From positions 1 through 64,000 of the forward strand of contig MU603948.1 in assembly GCA_025201845.1 (NCBI GenBank): DNA of 64,000 nt, written 5' to 3'. Under the pieces are notes generated by a model, which made no database searches, was not told the DNA's origin, and saw only the letters and a list, made by a program, of their open reading frames with translations. This DNA comes from Martensiomyces pterosporus. Its lineage: Eukaryota; Kickxellomycota; Kickxellomycetes; Kickxellales; Kickxellaceae. This document shows positions 30,713 to 40,753 of the stretch, piece after piece. Positions within the stretch are counted from its first letter, which is position 1; every line of letters begins with the position of its first letter. The position numbers and the translations under genes were made by a program.

Positions 30713-32008
30713 CTACTTTGAAGGCCTTGCGGTGCAGTACGAGTTTCTGGGGAATTGGTTGCAGCACTTGTAGCCCCACTTGCCGTCGCTCCACCAGGAG
30801 CCATACACGCTCGAGTGGTTGAGCGGGTGCACGTCCTCCTTGTACTTTGACTTTGCTGGGGCGTCCTCTGCGCCGCTGACGACCCTTCCAGTGCGCGAGT
30901 ATTCGACATACTGCTCGCTCTGCTCGAGCAGCGCACGGGGCGGCGCTTTCAGGTGCTCCTCGCCGCCGTACCTAGAAAGGATTGCGTTCTTTCTGCTGTC
31001 CTTCAAGTCGTCCTTCTTGTGCTTGAACTCCTTGTACATCAATGCCGTCTGCGTCGGATTGGCCTGGAAGTGCGCACTGCTGTTGCCGCGCTCATTGGCC
31101 TCCCACGCAAACACCTCCTTCTTGGCCACGTCAAGCGCGTCGCCCGAGAACCGGACAAAGTTGTCGCCGGCGTAGGCCAGTTCGCTGGGCTCCTTGCCCG
31201 CATAGGGGTTCTCGCGCATAGATCTGGTCTTTGGGTCATAGTACGCCGAATCAGGATCCAGGTTGCGCAGGTACTTGGCTGTGTCCTCGCGGATTCTCAG
31301 GTTCCGCACGGTTGATTTGGATTTAGAGCTCGTCTTGTCCTCCGCGCCAACATACCGATCCTCGTCGTCGCCTTCCTCGTCGCTCGATGCAAACTGCGCC
31401 TCGATATCGACCTCCTTTGCACTGCTGCTGCCGTCCTTGCCGTTATTTGCCGCGTCTTTATCCAGCTCGCTGGCCTTGCGCTTCCTCCGAGCCTCCTCAA
31501 TAAACTCCCACTCCTGCATAATGCCGCGGTGCTCCTCCGCATCGTACCCATTCCACCGGTCGCGCTTTGCCTCATACGACAGGCTGATGTCCTGCACCAC
31601 TTCGTCGGCCCTCAGCTCCTTGCCCGTCCACCTAGCTCCCTTCTTGCGCGGCCGCTCCATGCAATCCTTGGTTTTGTGCGACATGGCTCCGCAGTTCTCA
31701 CACGCTCCTTTGCGGAACTTCTTCGACGCAGTGCCCTTGCGTGCACCTCGGGCGTACCACTCGGCAGAGTGGAGGGAGTCGTGGTCCTCCTTCTTGGCCA
31801 TCCGCTGGTGCTGCAGCCCCACCTTGCCCGTGTCCATGTACCAGGGCGCCTGCGACATGAATTGCGGGATGTGTGGGTTGATGATGTTGCCCTCCTCATC
31901 GACTTCGGCAGGCGCTGTGCCTGCTTTGCGTGCTGCCTCCAGGTCTTTCTGCTTCTTGTAGTCCTCGCGGCTTAGCTTGCCGCTGCCGTATGCTTTCGAC
32001 GACGACAT
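30713..32008 (-). CDS. SLU7: pre-mRNA splicing factor SLU7
   Basis: A 431-residue second-step splicing factor that helps select the 3' splice site. The CCHC zinc knuckle CENCGAMSHKTKDC lies near residues 98-111, following the conserved QFMSQAPWYM segment. The C terminus has the family-specific motif HSSVYGSWWSDGKWGYKCC. Acidic, Lys-rich linkers separate these parts as in other Slu7 proteins. The ATG is at 32008 and the coding region is a single exon. SNW1/Prp45, which acts at a similar stage of splicing, is also in this window at 5873-7723, but the two are far apart and nothing suggests linkage of function by position. Confidence 0.96.
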   Translation of the reverse strand: MSSSKAYGSGKLSREDYKKQKDLEAARKAGTAPAEVDEEGNIINPHIPQFMSQAPWYMDTGKVGLQHQRMAKKEDHDSLHSAEWYARGARKGTASKKFRKGACENCGAMSHKTKDCMERPRKKGARWTGKELRADEVVQDISLSYEAKRDRWNGYDAEEHRGIMQEWEFIEEARRKRKASELDKDAANNGKDGSSSAKEVDIEAQFASSDEEGDDEDRYVGAEDKTSSKSKSTVRNLRIREDTAKYLRNLDPDSAYYDPKTRSMRENPYAGKEPSELAYAGDNFVRFSGDALDVAKKEVFAWEANERGNSSAHFQANPTQTALMYKEFKHKKDDLKDSRKNAILSRYGGEEHLKAPPRALLEQSEQYVEYSRTGRVVSGAEDAPAKSKYKEDVHPLNHSSVYGSWWSDGKWGYKCCNQFPRNSYCTARPSK

Positions 32009-32227
32009 GGCTCGAGTGTGTTTGCGCTCCTTCTATCGATTAATTAGCTGCTGAAAGCAAGAGTATGGCGATAGGGCAAACAGCTACATGAATGGAACAA
32101 AAGAAACTAGTCGTGCGCCCACCGCGTCCTCCCAGCCGGCGCCAGCAATAGCAGCATTCCAGCATGGCGGATCTAACCAGCACTGGTTATGCGTGCTGTG
32201 CACGTGATGCCTGCGTGTCTGCCTCGT

Positions 32228-33895
32228 TTACATGCGGAGGACCTCGTCGAGCAGGTCGTCGACCTCCGGCATTCTAGTCTCGTGTGGCAGCGTCATCCGC
32301 TTCGGGTAAAAGACAAAGTCCGACGGGTACGCGCCGAGGTTCGACAGATCCGCCGTGTACACGTTGGCGAACGACTTGATCTTGGTGGCAAACAGGCTGG
32401 GGTACTTTTCGGTCCTAAACACGCTGCCAAAGTTCGTGTTAAACGAGTCCCTAAGCTTCCACCTGGTCCTGCGTCTCTCCATCCTGCCAACGTCAAGGAG
32501 CTGCCTGAACGCCTCCTTGTCTTCCGCCGGCAGCTGCATGAACTCCGGGCTGCGAGTCTCCTGCTGCGAGTGCTTGAGGATCTTCTCGATCAGCTGTATG
32601 TACGAGACGCTCTGCCTGTAGCCGGAGCTCTGGACAACGGAGAGCTCGTAGTTCAGCTCACCGACAATGGCTCCCGTATACCAGCCCTTTTGTATCGTGG
32701 GGTCACGGAGGTCCGAGTATATGTGGTCGCCAAAGTACATGACGTTGCGGCCCGTGTACCCAGTAATGTTGCAGAACGACATGAGGTTGCCACCCGAGTA
32801 CACCTGGCCGTCCTCGAAACGGTCGACGAACGCCCACGGCTGCACGCTCGTAACGCCCCTGCCGGACTCTGTGGGTACCAGCCGGAATGGCCGGTGCGAG
32901 AGGTACCAGCTGGGCTTCCGCGCACTGACGATGACGACGTCGAACAGATCACGCCACTTGCTCGTGTTGAACATGTACGAGAGCCCCGCGTTGACGTAGT
33001 CGTAGCCGCTGTTTGTGAGCAGAAACAGCCGCTTGCCCTCCGCCTTCAAAGACTCCAGGATCTGCACAAGCTCGGGTGCGCGGCCAAGGTACTCACCCAG
33101 GTTGCTCATGATGGCCGCGTGCAGCGGGCTCACCGATATGCCATCCCCCTTGTGAATGTACTCGCCAGCAGCGCGGATGTCCTCGGCCAGGTACCGCGGG
33201 TGGAACGGGATGTTGTGCTCCGAAAAGTACTGGATCACATCGGCAAGCAGGGTAGCTTCGGGGATGCTGTAGATGTCGTTGAGCTGCTGCAGATGGCTCT
33301 TTGCATAGTCGGGCGGGATGTGCGGGCCATTGTGCAGCGAATAGACCTCCTCCAGATCACGCAATGGCTCGCGGCCATAGTGGATGGTATCCAGCGCAAT
33401 GTTGTAGTTGGAGTCCAGCTTGAACATCCACCCCGTTTCTCTATCGTACGAGATGCCTCTGATCGCAAACGTCTTGTCGTACTTGAGGCTCTTGAGCTTG
33501 GGTGGGTAGAGCATCTTGCTGACAAGCACATCGCGGATCATCGTGTAGATGGTCTCGGGCAGCTTGTCCGTGTACCTTGCCAACGTGTAGTCGTAGTCAA
33601 ACCCGTATGTGCGCACCTTGCTCAGCCGCAGCTCGGTGTTTGGAAAGATGTCCTTGCTCGTGGGCCTGAGGTAGGAGGGCATGCGTGCGCTCGAAAACCT
33701 CTCGGGGTCCTCCAGGCAAAGCCTGCGTGCCAAGTCGTACCGTGCCTTCAGCTGCTCGGTGTAGTGGCTGGAGCCGCCGGGCCCATTGTCGCTGGCTCCA
33801 GAAGTGGTGTACCGTGCTGCGGTCTTGGAAAGCGCCCTGAGCTCAGCAGCCAGGAGCGTGGCTGTGCGGCTTCTGCCGGCTGTGAAACGCAACAT
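32228..33895 (-). CDS. NT5D-type HAD 5'-nucleotidase, probably mitochondrial
   Basis: A 555-residue protein of the cytosolic purine 5'-nucleotidase/NT5DC family. The HAD nucleophile motif is FDYDYTLARY (DxDxT), followed by IRDVLV and the conserved FAIRGISYDRETGWMFKLD block. A later HAD motif is FLLTNSGYDYVNAGLSY, and the metal-binding acidic motif is MYFGDHIYSDL. The leader MLRFTAGRSRTATLLAAEL is basic and lacks acidic residues up to residue 17, suggesting mitochondrial import, as for animal NT5DC2/3. The substrate is not evident from sequence. The start is the ATG at 33895; the two in-frame codons upstream begin with TTG. Confidence 0.9.
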   Translation of the reverse strand: MLRFTAGRSRTATLLAAELRALSKTAARYTTSGASDNGPGGSSHYTEQLKARYDLARRLCLEDPERFSSARMPSYLRPTSKDIFPNTELRLSKVRTYGFDYDYTLARYTDKLPETIYTMIRDVLVSKMLYPPKLKSLKYDKTFAIRGISYDRETGWMFKLDSNYNIALDTIHYGREPLRDLEEVYSLHNGPHIPPDYAKSHLQQLNDIYSIPEATLLADVIQYFSEHNIPFHPRYLAEDIRAAGEYIHKGDGISVSPLHAAIMSNLGEYLGRAPELVQILESLKAEGKRLFLLTNSGYDYVNAGLSYMFNTSKWRDLFDVVIVSARKPSWYLSHRPFRLVPTESGRGVTSVQPWAFVDRFEDGQVYSGGNLMSFCNITGYTGRNVMYFGDHIYSDLRDPTIQKGWYTGAIVGELNYELSVVQSSGYRQSVSYIQLIEKILKHSQQETRSPEFMQLPAEDKEAFRQLLDVGRMERRRTRWKLRDSFNTNFGSVFRTEKYPSLFATKIKSFANVYTADLSNLGAYPSDFVFYPKRMTLPHETRMPEVDDLLDEVLRM

Positions 33896-34175
33896 GCTCA
33901 AATTACAAAGCCAAGATAGCTGAATTTCTGGTGTCCAAAATACAGATAAAGAGACCGGCGAGCAGAGACAAAGGGGCCTAGAAGTGGAGGGACTCAGAGC
34001 AGCAGAGGCTAATCAGGACCGCCTCCTCTGTGTGGACAGCGCACACGTGCCCTGCATGCAAGCTGCTATTGCGCGGGTGGCAGGCCTTGAAGCCCAGCAG
34101 CCTGCTCCCTGTTTGGCCTTGATTTTGGAAAGAACGTGATATATAGTACAAATGATAAAAGCGAAAGATAAGTGT

Positions 34176-35741
34176 CTAGCGCTCCTGCCTCCAGAGCCCA
34201 GGCAGCGAGCTGCAAACGGCATCCACGCCGCTGGAAAAGGCATTGCGCGCTTGGTAAAAGTACACGGAGAGGCGGGCGGGTTTTGTTGGCGCACTGGAGG
34301 GCGGGTGGCCGCTGAGGAGCTTCAGCACCTCGCCGTAGCCATGCTTGTTCAGGCTTTCGAGTCCGTCGGGTATGTCGGACTTGCAGACTGGGCAGTGCAC
34401 TGTGATGCCCTCACTTGTCAGCCACGAGTCGATGCAGTGCTGGTGAAAGGCGTGCCGGCACGGGAGTAGCCGAAGCGACTCGTTTGGCAAGTAGGGGTCC
34501 AGGCAGATTGCGCACGCACACTCGTTTGTGAACGAGTAGGACCCCTCGCCGCTGTTTTGGATGATGCCCGCCAGCCGCCGCAGCACGTCCTGCTTGGCTG
34601 GATCCGGAGTCACACGACACACATCTGGAGTCTCCTGCCTAGACTCCTCGTCCGACTCGTGCTCCAAAGCAACATCCCATTCGACGGGAACCAGAGGCAG
34701 CTTGTCGAGCGTCTTTTCGTCAACAGGGTGCGGGCGTGGGCGGAATATGCCTGGTGCAATCTCTCTGGGGATGTTCCTCAGCGACCCCACGCTGCACTCA
34801 AGCGTGAAATACACCACTGTCAACAGAACGACCGCGGCGATGAGCATGTACGTGAGGACCAGGATTCGGGCCACGCCTGGTCCGCCATGGGGCCCCACAT
34901 CGCTGGGGACGCTCACGTACACAAAGGCGTTGCGGTGCGCCCCTGCATCTGCACTGGCCTGCTCCTGCATGCTCAAGTCAGCGATCTGGTGCTGAATTGC
35001 CAGGATCTCCTTGTTGATGCGGTCCGAGATAAATGCCACCGGGATGCCGATGCTGCGTGTCGACTGCAGGAGCTCCTCCGTTGGCCGCCCGCACGCCTTG
35101 GCATTCGTGACCACAATTCCGCCAACTCCTCTGTGGCTGGCCTCCTGAAGCATAGCCGACAGAGGGCACTCGCCGCAGCGAACAAGACCCACTGTTCTGC
35201 GGCTGAACCTCCTTTGGTGTTTGCTGGCGCCGCTGTCGAGCTCTTTGTTCTGCTCTGTGCTTGGGCAGCCTGATCCAAGGCTGACAAGCCTCCCCTACTT
35301 TTGGAAAGTCGGCAGCCCGGTTTTATTGGTGATGGTTTGCACCAAGGCAGCGAATCGACAGAAATTAGTGCGGAAGAAAATCCCTGGACATGCCACGGCA
35401 TTCGCCACAAATAGCACCTCGCTTTGCTGGCCACAGCTAAGCCAATCCAATCCAAGCCAAGCCAAGCCAAGCCAAGCCAATCCAAGCCAGGCCAAGGCTA
35501 GAGCCTCTGCTGCTGCGTTTTGCTGCTGTTGATACTTTACCTGGAGCCTTCTCCTGTAGTTCACCGATGTCAAGAGGAGTACGTGCGAGTCGTGGAAGGT
35601 TACCTGATCCATTACATGGCATCCTTCTCCGTCAGCACAGATGTGGTAGCCAACAACCAGCTCCTCAGGCGCACACCACACCAGGCTTGCCAGGAGAAAA
35701 ACGATATGGATAGCATATTGCGCAATTCTCATCGCATGCAT
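34176..35741 (-). CDS. PA-TM-RING-H2 E3 ubiquitin ligase, two exons
   Basis: Exons are 35541-35741 and 34176-35294 (minus strand), together 439 residues. The 246-bp intron (GTAAAG to AAGTAG) is phase 0 and joins YRRRLQ to GRLVSLG. The product has a signal peptide (start ATG 35741, or Met-4 at 35732, then a hydrophobic core VFLLASLVWC), a protease-associated lumenal domain (GGIVVTNAKACG; IGIPVAFIS), one transmembrane helix (about residues 210-232) and a RING-H2 domain near residues 320-366 with spacing C-x2-C-x14-C-x-H-x2-H-x2-C-x13-C-x2-C. This is the goliath/RNF13/GRAIL layout of endosomal or vacuolar ligases that ubiquitinate membrane cargo. Translating the intron gives a hydrophobic repeat and stops exactly at the acceptor TAG. 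Confidence 0.88.
35441..35497. repeat. intronic CCAAG/CCAAT pentanucleotide repeat
   Basis: About eleven 5-bp units (CCAAT or CCAAG, plus-strand sense) within the intron of the PA-TM-RING gene. Read in frame from exon 1 on the minus strand they would encode an Ala-Trp-Leu-Gly-Leu repeat. Confidence 0.85.
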
Positions 35742-36658
35742 GTCTGTTGCGTGTGTCGTGTGTGTCGTGTGTATCGTGGGTCGTGGGTCGTGTGCGTCTT
35801 TAGCCTTTCAAGGACAACAGTGTCGTAAATGGGTGTTCAGGGAATATAACAGAGCGACAGGTGAAGAGATAAAGAGGCGGGCGGAGAGGTGGAAAGAACA
35901 CGGCTGCTTGCCTGCGGCGTGTCACCTTGGTTTTAAATGCGAGGGCGATCTAGCAGCCCTACCGAGCGCCCCTGCGTATCCTGGCCATCTCATCTCGACT
36001 GCCTCTATTTATGTTGGATCGCGCTTTTTTGGATAGAAATCAGAAGACTGGTCGGAAGGGGCACACACAGGGAAAAGGGAAATTAGAGGCGGCGTGATGC
36101 CAGGCAATCCGTGGCCTAAAAATAAGTGGCATGCTTGTGCAGGACAGCCAACAATCGAAAGACTACACCGCCGCTGCCTTCTGCGACACCATGGCTGGCA
36201 GCCTTGTTCGGCAAAGGAAACAAGGGAGGGCAAATACTCGAGAAATGAGACGCAATTTTTTCTGGCTGTTTGTTACAGGCATTGGTTTCCTCTCTTTTGA
36301 CTTGGTTTGTTTGTGTTTGCCTCCTGCCAGAGCGGGCCAATGCTCCTCATTCTCGGGTCGCTCTTGTGCTCTGGCCAGCAGCCGCAATCAACAGCAGCGT
36401 GCATCTGCATTGGCGGCGGCAAACACGCTCGAACGGCGCAAGTGGGTGGCGCCTCCCAGGAAAGCAGTGGACACTGTGATCGTGTGATCGCAATCCGCGC
36501 AGAGCAATCAGGCGATGATTGCAGCGTTTTTTTTTCTTCGCTCGCGCAAAAAGGAGTGAGAAAAGCACGGCTGGTGCTGGAGAGGGCGGCCTGGAATGGC
36601 GAGACGGTCTTTGCCTCCATACACTTCCAGCCTCTATTAATACATTCGCACACTCGCA
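35742..36658. other. divergent promoter region between the PA-TM-RING gene and RRS1
   Basis: 917 bp without a supported gene. It contains a short GTGTGTCGTGT-type run (about 35750-35800) next to the ligase start and T runs near 36525-36535. No domain-bearing ORF was found on either strand. Confidence 0.6.
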
Positions 36659-37540
36659 ATGGACGTTTCGGGGATCCTTGAGGAGCACAAAAACAAGTTC
36701 AAGTCGGTGCAGGTCGACCGGCTAATCCCAGTCGAGCTCGACCTGGGGCTGCTTGCCAGCTTCGACATCAACATGCTCGACCAGGCAAAGCTGAAGGCCA
36801 GCCAGAAGGCACGCGACAACTACCTGAAGGAGGTCTCTCGCGACGGCGCACAGCTGATTTTCAACGAGCTGTTCAACCTGCCCACCGCCGTCGATGACGA
36901 CAGCGTGTACGCCACCCTTCCAAAGCCGATCACAGTTCTGCCCCGCGAGAAGCCGATCCCCAAGGACAAGCCCCAGACCCGCTGGGAGAAGTTCGCCAAG
37001 ATCAAGGGCATTCAGAAGCGCAAGAACTCGCGCATGGTGTACGACGAGGAGCAGGGCGAGTGGCGGCCCAGGTATGGGTACAAGGGTGTCAACAACGATG
37101 GCCAGGAGCAGTGGCTGATTGAGGTTCCAGGAAACGCCGACCCCTACAAGGACCAGTTCCAGCAGAGGCGCGAGGAGAAGAAGGAGCGCATCGAGAAGAA
37201 CAGCCGCCGCCGCCAGCGCAACGTCGAGGAGAACATGGCTCTCGAGAAGGGCCTCAAGCCCCAGCAGATGCGCAAGCACCAGCTGCAGAAGGCGCTGGTC
37301 ATGTCCAAGGGATCCACCGCCTCTCTGGGCAAGTTTGACGAGAAGCTCAGCGGTGAGCCAAAGATCAAGGGCATCAAGAGAAAGTTCGACCCCCTGGTTG
37401 GCAGCGCCGACAAGGAAAAGTCCAAAAACATGGACATTCTTAACCGGGTGGCAAAGGGCGACACAAAGGCGACCGTCCTCAACGTGCGCAAGGCCCAGCG
37501 CGCGATGAACAACAGCAAGCAGCAGCGGGCCAGGAAGTAG
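36659..37540 (+). CDS. RRS1: ribosome biogenesis regulatory protein RRS1
   Basis: A 293-residue nucleolar protein that, with Rpf2, brings the 5S RNP into pre-60S particles. The N-terminal half carries the conserved core: DLGLLASFDIN, ARDNYLKEVSRDG, the IFNELFNLPT helix, then LPREKPIPKDKP and the WEKFAKIKGIQKRKNSRMVYDE block near residues 100-125. The C-terminal half is Lys/Arg-rich and likely contacts rRNA. The length is typical of fungal Rrs1. The ATG at 36659 opens the frame; it is a single exon. It is convergent with BiP, with 156 bp between stop codons. Confidence 0.97.
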   Translation: MDVSGILEEHKNKFKSVQVDRLIPVELDLGLLASFDINMLDQAKLKASQKARDNYLKEVSRDGAQLIFNELFNLPTAVDDDSVYATLPKPITVLPREKPIPKDKPQTRWEKFAKIKGIQKRKNSRMVYDEEQGEWRPRYGYKGVNNDGQEQWLIEVPGNADPYKDQFQQRREEKKERIEKNSRRRQRNVEENMALEKGLKPQQMRKHQLQKALVMSKGSTASLGKFDEKLSGEPKIKGIKRKFDPLVGSADKEKSKNMDILNRVAKGDTKATVLNVRKAQRAMNNSKQQRARK

Positions 37541-37696
37541 AGGCAGAAGCATGTGCAGCGGCGCCGCGAGTGCCTTCATTCCCACATCAATAAAACACGG
37601 CAGTCACAGCATATGCTTTGGTTTGCGAAAAGCTTGTTTCGTTTCTTTTGTACGAGTTTAATTAGAAGGCAAGCGGGAAGAAGAAAACGAGGGTGC

Positions 37697-39685
37697 CTAG
37701 AGCTCGTCGTGATCAACATCGTCGTCCTCGTCGTCGTCCTCGTTCTTGGCGTTGGCGCCATAGAGCTTGGCAACGATGGGGTTGACAACAGACTCGAGCT
37801 CCTCGCGCTGCTCGTCAATGTCCTCCTTGGTGGCCTCGGCAGCGTTGTCGTCAAGCCACTTCTCGGCCTCCTTGATGGCAGACAGAATCGACTCCTTGTC
37901 CTCCTTGTCGATCTTGCTGCCAAGCTGGTCCTTGTCGGTGACCTGGTTCTTGATGTTGTAGAGGTACTGCTCAAAGGTGTTCTTGGCCTCGATGCGCTCC
38001 TTAAGGGCCTTGTCCTCCTCGGCAAAATCCTCGGCCTCCTTGACCATGCGCTCAATCTCCTCCTCGGACAGGCGGCCCTTGTTGTTCGTGATGGTGATGG
38101 ACTCGCCCTTGCCAGTGCCCTTGTCGATGGCGCCGACCTTGAGAATGCCGTTGGCGTCGATCTCAAAGGTGACCTCAATCTGGGGAACGCCGCGGGGAGC
38201 AGGGGGGATGTTGGTGAGCTCGAACTTGCCAAGGCGGTTGTTGTCCTTGGTGAGCGAGCGCTCGCCCTCGTAGACCTGGATCAGAACCGTCTGCTGGTTG
38301 TCAGCCGCGGTCGAGAAGATCTGGGACTTCTTGGTGGGGATCTGGGTGTTGCGGGCAATGAGCTTGGTCATGACGCCGCCAGTGGTCTCAATGCCCAGAG
38401 TGAGGGGGTTGACGTCGAGGAGAAGGACGTCGTCGGTGCCCTCCGCGCCCGAGAGGATACCAGCCTGAACGGCGGCACCGTAGGCGACGGCCTCGTCGGG
38501 GTTGATGCCCTTGGTGGGCTTCTTGCCGTCAAAGAAGTCCTCGAGGAGCTTCTGGACCTTGGGGATGCGGGTGGAGCCGCCAACAAGGACAATATCGTCG
38601 ATCTTGGACTTGGAAATGCCGCCGTCCTCGAGAACCTGCTTGACGGGCTTGAGGGTGCGCTTGAAGAGGTTGTTGTTCAGCTCCTCGAACTTGGCGCGGG
38701 TAAGGGTCTCAGAGAAGTCCTCGCCGTCCATCAGAGACTCGATCTCAACGCGGACAGACATCTGCGAGGAGAGGGTGCGCTTGGCCTTCTCGGCCTCGCG
38801 CTTGAACTTGCCCATGGCCTTCTTGTCGGTGCGTGCGTTCTTGCCGGTCTTCTTCTTGAAGGCCTGGACAAAGTGCTCGACGATCTTGTTGTCAAAGTCC
38901 TCGCCACCAAGATGCGTGTCGCCAGAGGTAGCCAGGACCTCAAAGATGCCGTTGTCGATGGCCAGAAGAGAGACATCGAAGGTGCCGCCTCCAAGATCGT
39001 AGACCATAATGTGACGCTCCTTGCCCTTCTTGTCGAGACCGTAGGCAATCGCAGCGGCGGTGGGCTCGTTGACAATGCGGAGGACGTTGAGGCCAGCAAT
39101 GGCACCGGCATCCTTGGTGGCCTGGCGCTGGGCATCGTTGAAGTAGGCGGGGACAGTGACAACGGCGTGGGTGACCTTGGTGTTGAGATAAGCCTCAGCA
39201 ATATCCTTCATCTTGCCCAGAACCATGGCCGAGATCTCCTCGGGAGAGAAGTTGCGCTTCTCGCCCTTGAAGTTGACGCGGAAGGTGGGCTTGCCGTCCT
39301 TGTCGGCAACCTTGAATGGCCAGTGCTTCATGTCGCGCTTGACCTCCTTGTCGTCGAAGCGGAGACCGATGAGACGCTTGGCATCGAAAATGGTGTTCTC
39401 GGGGTTGCTGGGTGCCTGGTTCTTGGCAGCGTCGCCGATAAGGCGCTCGCCGTCAGCGGTGAATCCAACCCAGGAAGGAGTGATGCGGTTACCCTGCTCG
39501 TTAGCGATGATCTCGACGCGGCCGTTCTTGTGGACAGCAACGCAAGAGTATGTGGTTCCCAGGTCAATGCCAATAACAGTACCGACGTCCTCCTTCTGCG
39601 ACTCCTCACCGCGCACGGATGGTGCGGCAGTGAACAGAGCCAGCAAGAAGAATGCCAGCGTAAGGAAGAAGTGAATCCCCCTCAT
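37697..39685 (-). CDS. KAR2: ER Hsp70 chaperone BiP/Kar2
   Basis: A 662-residue Hsp70 that drives translocation and folding in the ER lumen. It begins with a cleavable signal peptide (hydrophobic core [13 protein letters not shown], likely cleavage near residue 26) and ends in HDEL, the ER retrieval signal. Hsp70 signatures are [28 protein letters not shown] and [13 protein letters not shown]; the substrate-binding domain has [14 protein letters not shown]. Codon use is strongly biased to C/G third positions, as in highly expressed genes, which leaves a long antisense ORF open on the other strand. The start is the ATG at 39685, with an upstream region of about 1 kb shared with the plus-strand gene at 40754. 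Confidence 0.99.
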   Translation of the reverse strand: MRGIHFFLTLAFFLLALFTAAPSVRGEESQKEDVGTVIGIDLGTTYSCVAVHKNGRVEIIANEQGNRITPSWVGFTADGERLIGDAAKNQAPSNPENTIFDAKRLIGLRFDDKEVKRDMKHWPFKVADKDGKPTFRVNFKGEKRNFSPEEISAMVLGKMKDIAEAYLNTKVTHAVVTVPAYFNDAQRQATKDAGAIAGLNVLRIVNEPTAAAIAYGLDKKGKERHIMVYDLGGGTFDVSLLAIDNGIFEVLATSGDTHLGGEDFDNKIVEHFVQAFKKKTGKNARTDKKAMGKFKREAEKAKRTLSSQMSVRVEIESLMDGEDFSETLTRAKFEELNNNLFKRTLKPVKQVLEDGGISKSKIDDIVLVGGSTRIPKVQKLLEDFFDGKKPTKGINPDEAVAYGAAVQAGILSGAEGTDDVLLLDVNPLTLGIETTGGVMTKLIARNTQIPTKKSQIFSTAADNQQTVLIQVYEGERSLTKDNNRLGKFELTNIPPAPRGVPQIEVTFEIDANGILKVGAIDKGTGKGESITITNNKGRLSEEEIERMVKEAEDFAEEDKALKERIEAKNTFEQYLYNIKNQVTDKDQLGSKIDKEDKESILSAIKEAEKWLDDNAAEATKEDIDEQREELESVVNPIVAKLYGANAKNEDDDEDDDVDHDEL

Positions 39686-40753
39686 TTTCTTTTTGGAAGA
39701 GCGATGAAAAAAACGGACGTAGCTTGGAAGTTGTGGCTGTTCCTATACACAGAGCACGGGAGAAACAACGCAGTGTTGGTACATAAAGCAAAAGAGGGCG
39801 TGCCTTGTCAGTACCATGCAAGACTGCGCCGGTTTTTGGCCTCCTCGAAGCTATCATCAACACCAGACAGCAGGCGCAAGAGCCGCACCCCCTCCGCAAG
39901 CAAGGCGGAGAGGAGCCCCCTGCCCCGCCAGCAGCCAGCTTCCGGCCAGAAGCGCCCTGCAGAAGCGTGCTACCGCTTTTCCTCGATACCTACTCTATCT
40001 CGTGTTCAGCGCCGATAAGCTCAACAAGCTCGATCAGCAGAGAGATGCGAAAAAGTTTCCTCGATACCTACTCTATCTCGTGTTCAGCGCCGATAAGCTC
40101 AACAAGCTCGATCAGCAGAGAGATGCGAAAAAGATGTGTACGTACAAAGCAGCGCTAATGCAAGGAATAGCCAGACAAGTTATACCCTTGGCACCGATGG
40201 CAGAAGGACACGCTATAATAATAAGAGGGAAAATGCTGAAGAGTGGAAGGAGAAGAAAGACGTCGACGGTCAACCAAAAAGCGCCTGCTGCTTTTAGCCT
40301 TCCCAAGCACAGCGCTGCCCTTAAATACAAGTTTGCTACATCGCGAGCAATATCAGAGAAATGCTCCATTCTCCTAGCAACGTAACCGGCTGTGATTGGC
40401 TGCCGCCTGGCCCGCGAATGAGAGACCGATCGCGGTTCTGCTGCTGGCAACGAGGGAATGGCCAGGGTGGGGCTGGCTCCAACGGTTGCCACGTAGGCGT
40501 GCGGTGCACACGGAAAAGAGGCTCTGGTCACTTGACCGGCTCGCTCCTGCGGCACAGCTGTGGGCCGCAAGCTCTGGCACGCACGATTTCGCTGATTGCG
40601 TTTGCAGAGCACCTCCATCCACTTTCTGCCAGCACACGCCGACGAATTTCGCGCAGATTGAGGGCCTTCACGCAAGCGCCGCACGCGCAATGAGCCGCAG
40701 AGGAAGCAGCAGCACTTTTGTCACCGCGCTCTAACGCCATTCACACTTGCACC
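39686..40753. other. divergent promoter region of BiP and the orphan gene
   Basis: 1068 bp without a supported gene. It holds the 78-bp tandem duplication at 39978-40133 and, at 40381-40399, CGTAA-N9-ATTGG, which on the minus strand reads CCAAT-N9-TTACG. That has the spacing of the mammalian ER stress element (CCAAT-N9-CCACG) with two mismatches. No yeast-type UPRE or perfect heat-shock element was found by eye. Confidence 0.55.
39978..40133. repeat. exact 78-bp tandem duplication upstream of BiP
   Basis: 39978-40055 and 40056-40133 read as identical, beginning TTTCCTCGATACC and ending GCGAAAAAG. Each copy contains a GATAAG core. The array lies about 290-450 bp upstream of the BiP start codon. 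Confidence 0.95.

Noticed and set aside
32189..33919. 576-codon plus-strand ORF opposite the NT5D nucleotidase
   Set aside because: It is an antisense shadow; the minus strand has the HAD motifs.
37553..40018. 821-codon plus-strand ORF opposite BiP
   Set aside because: It mirrors the BiP gene and is rich in Leu/Val/Asp, the usual antisense shadow of a highly biased Hsp70 gene. No domain, and the BiP frame is certain.
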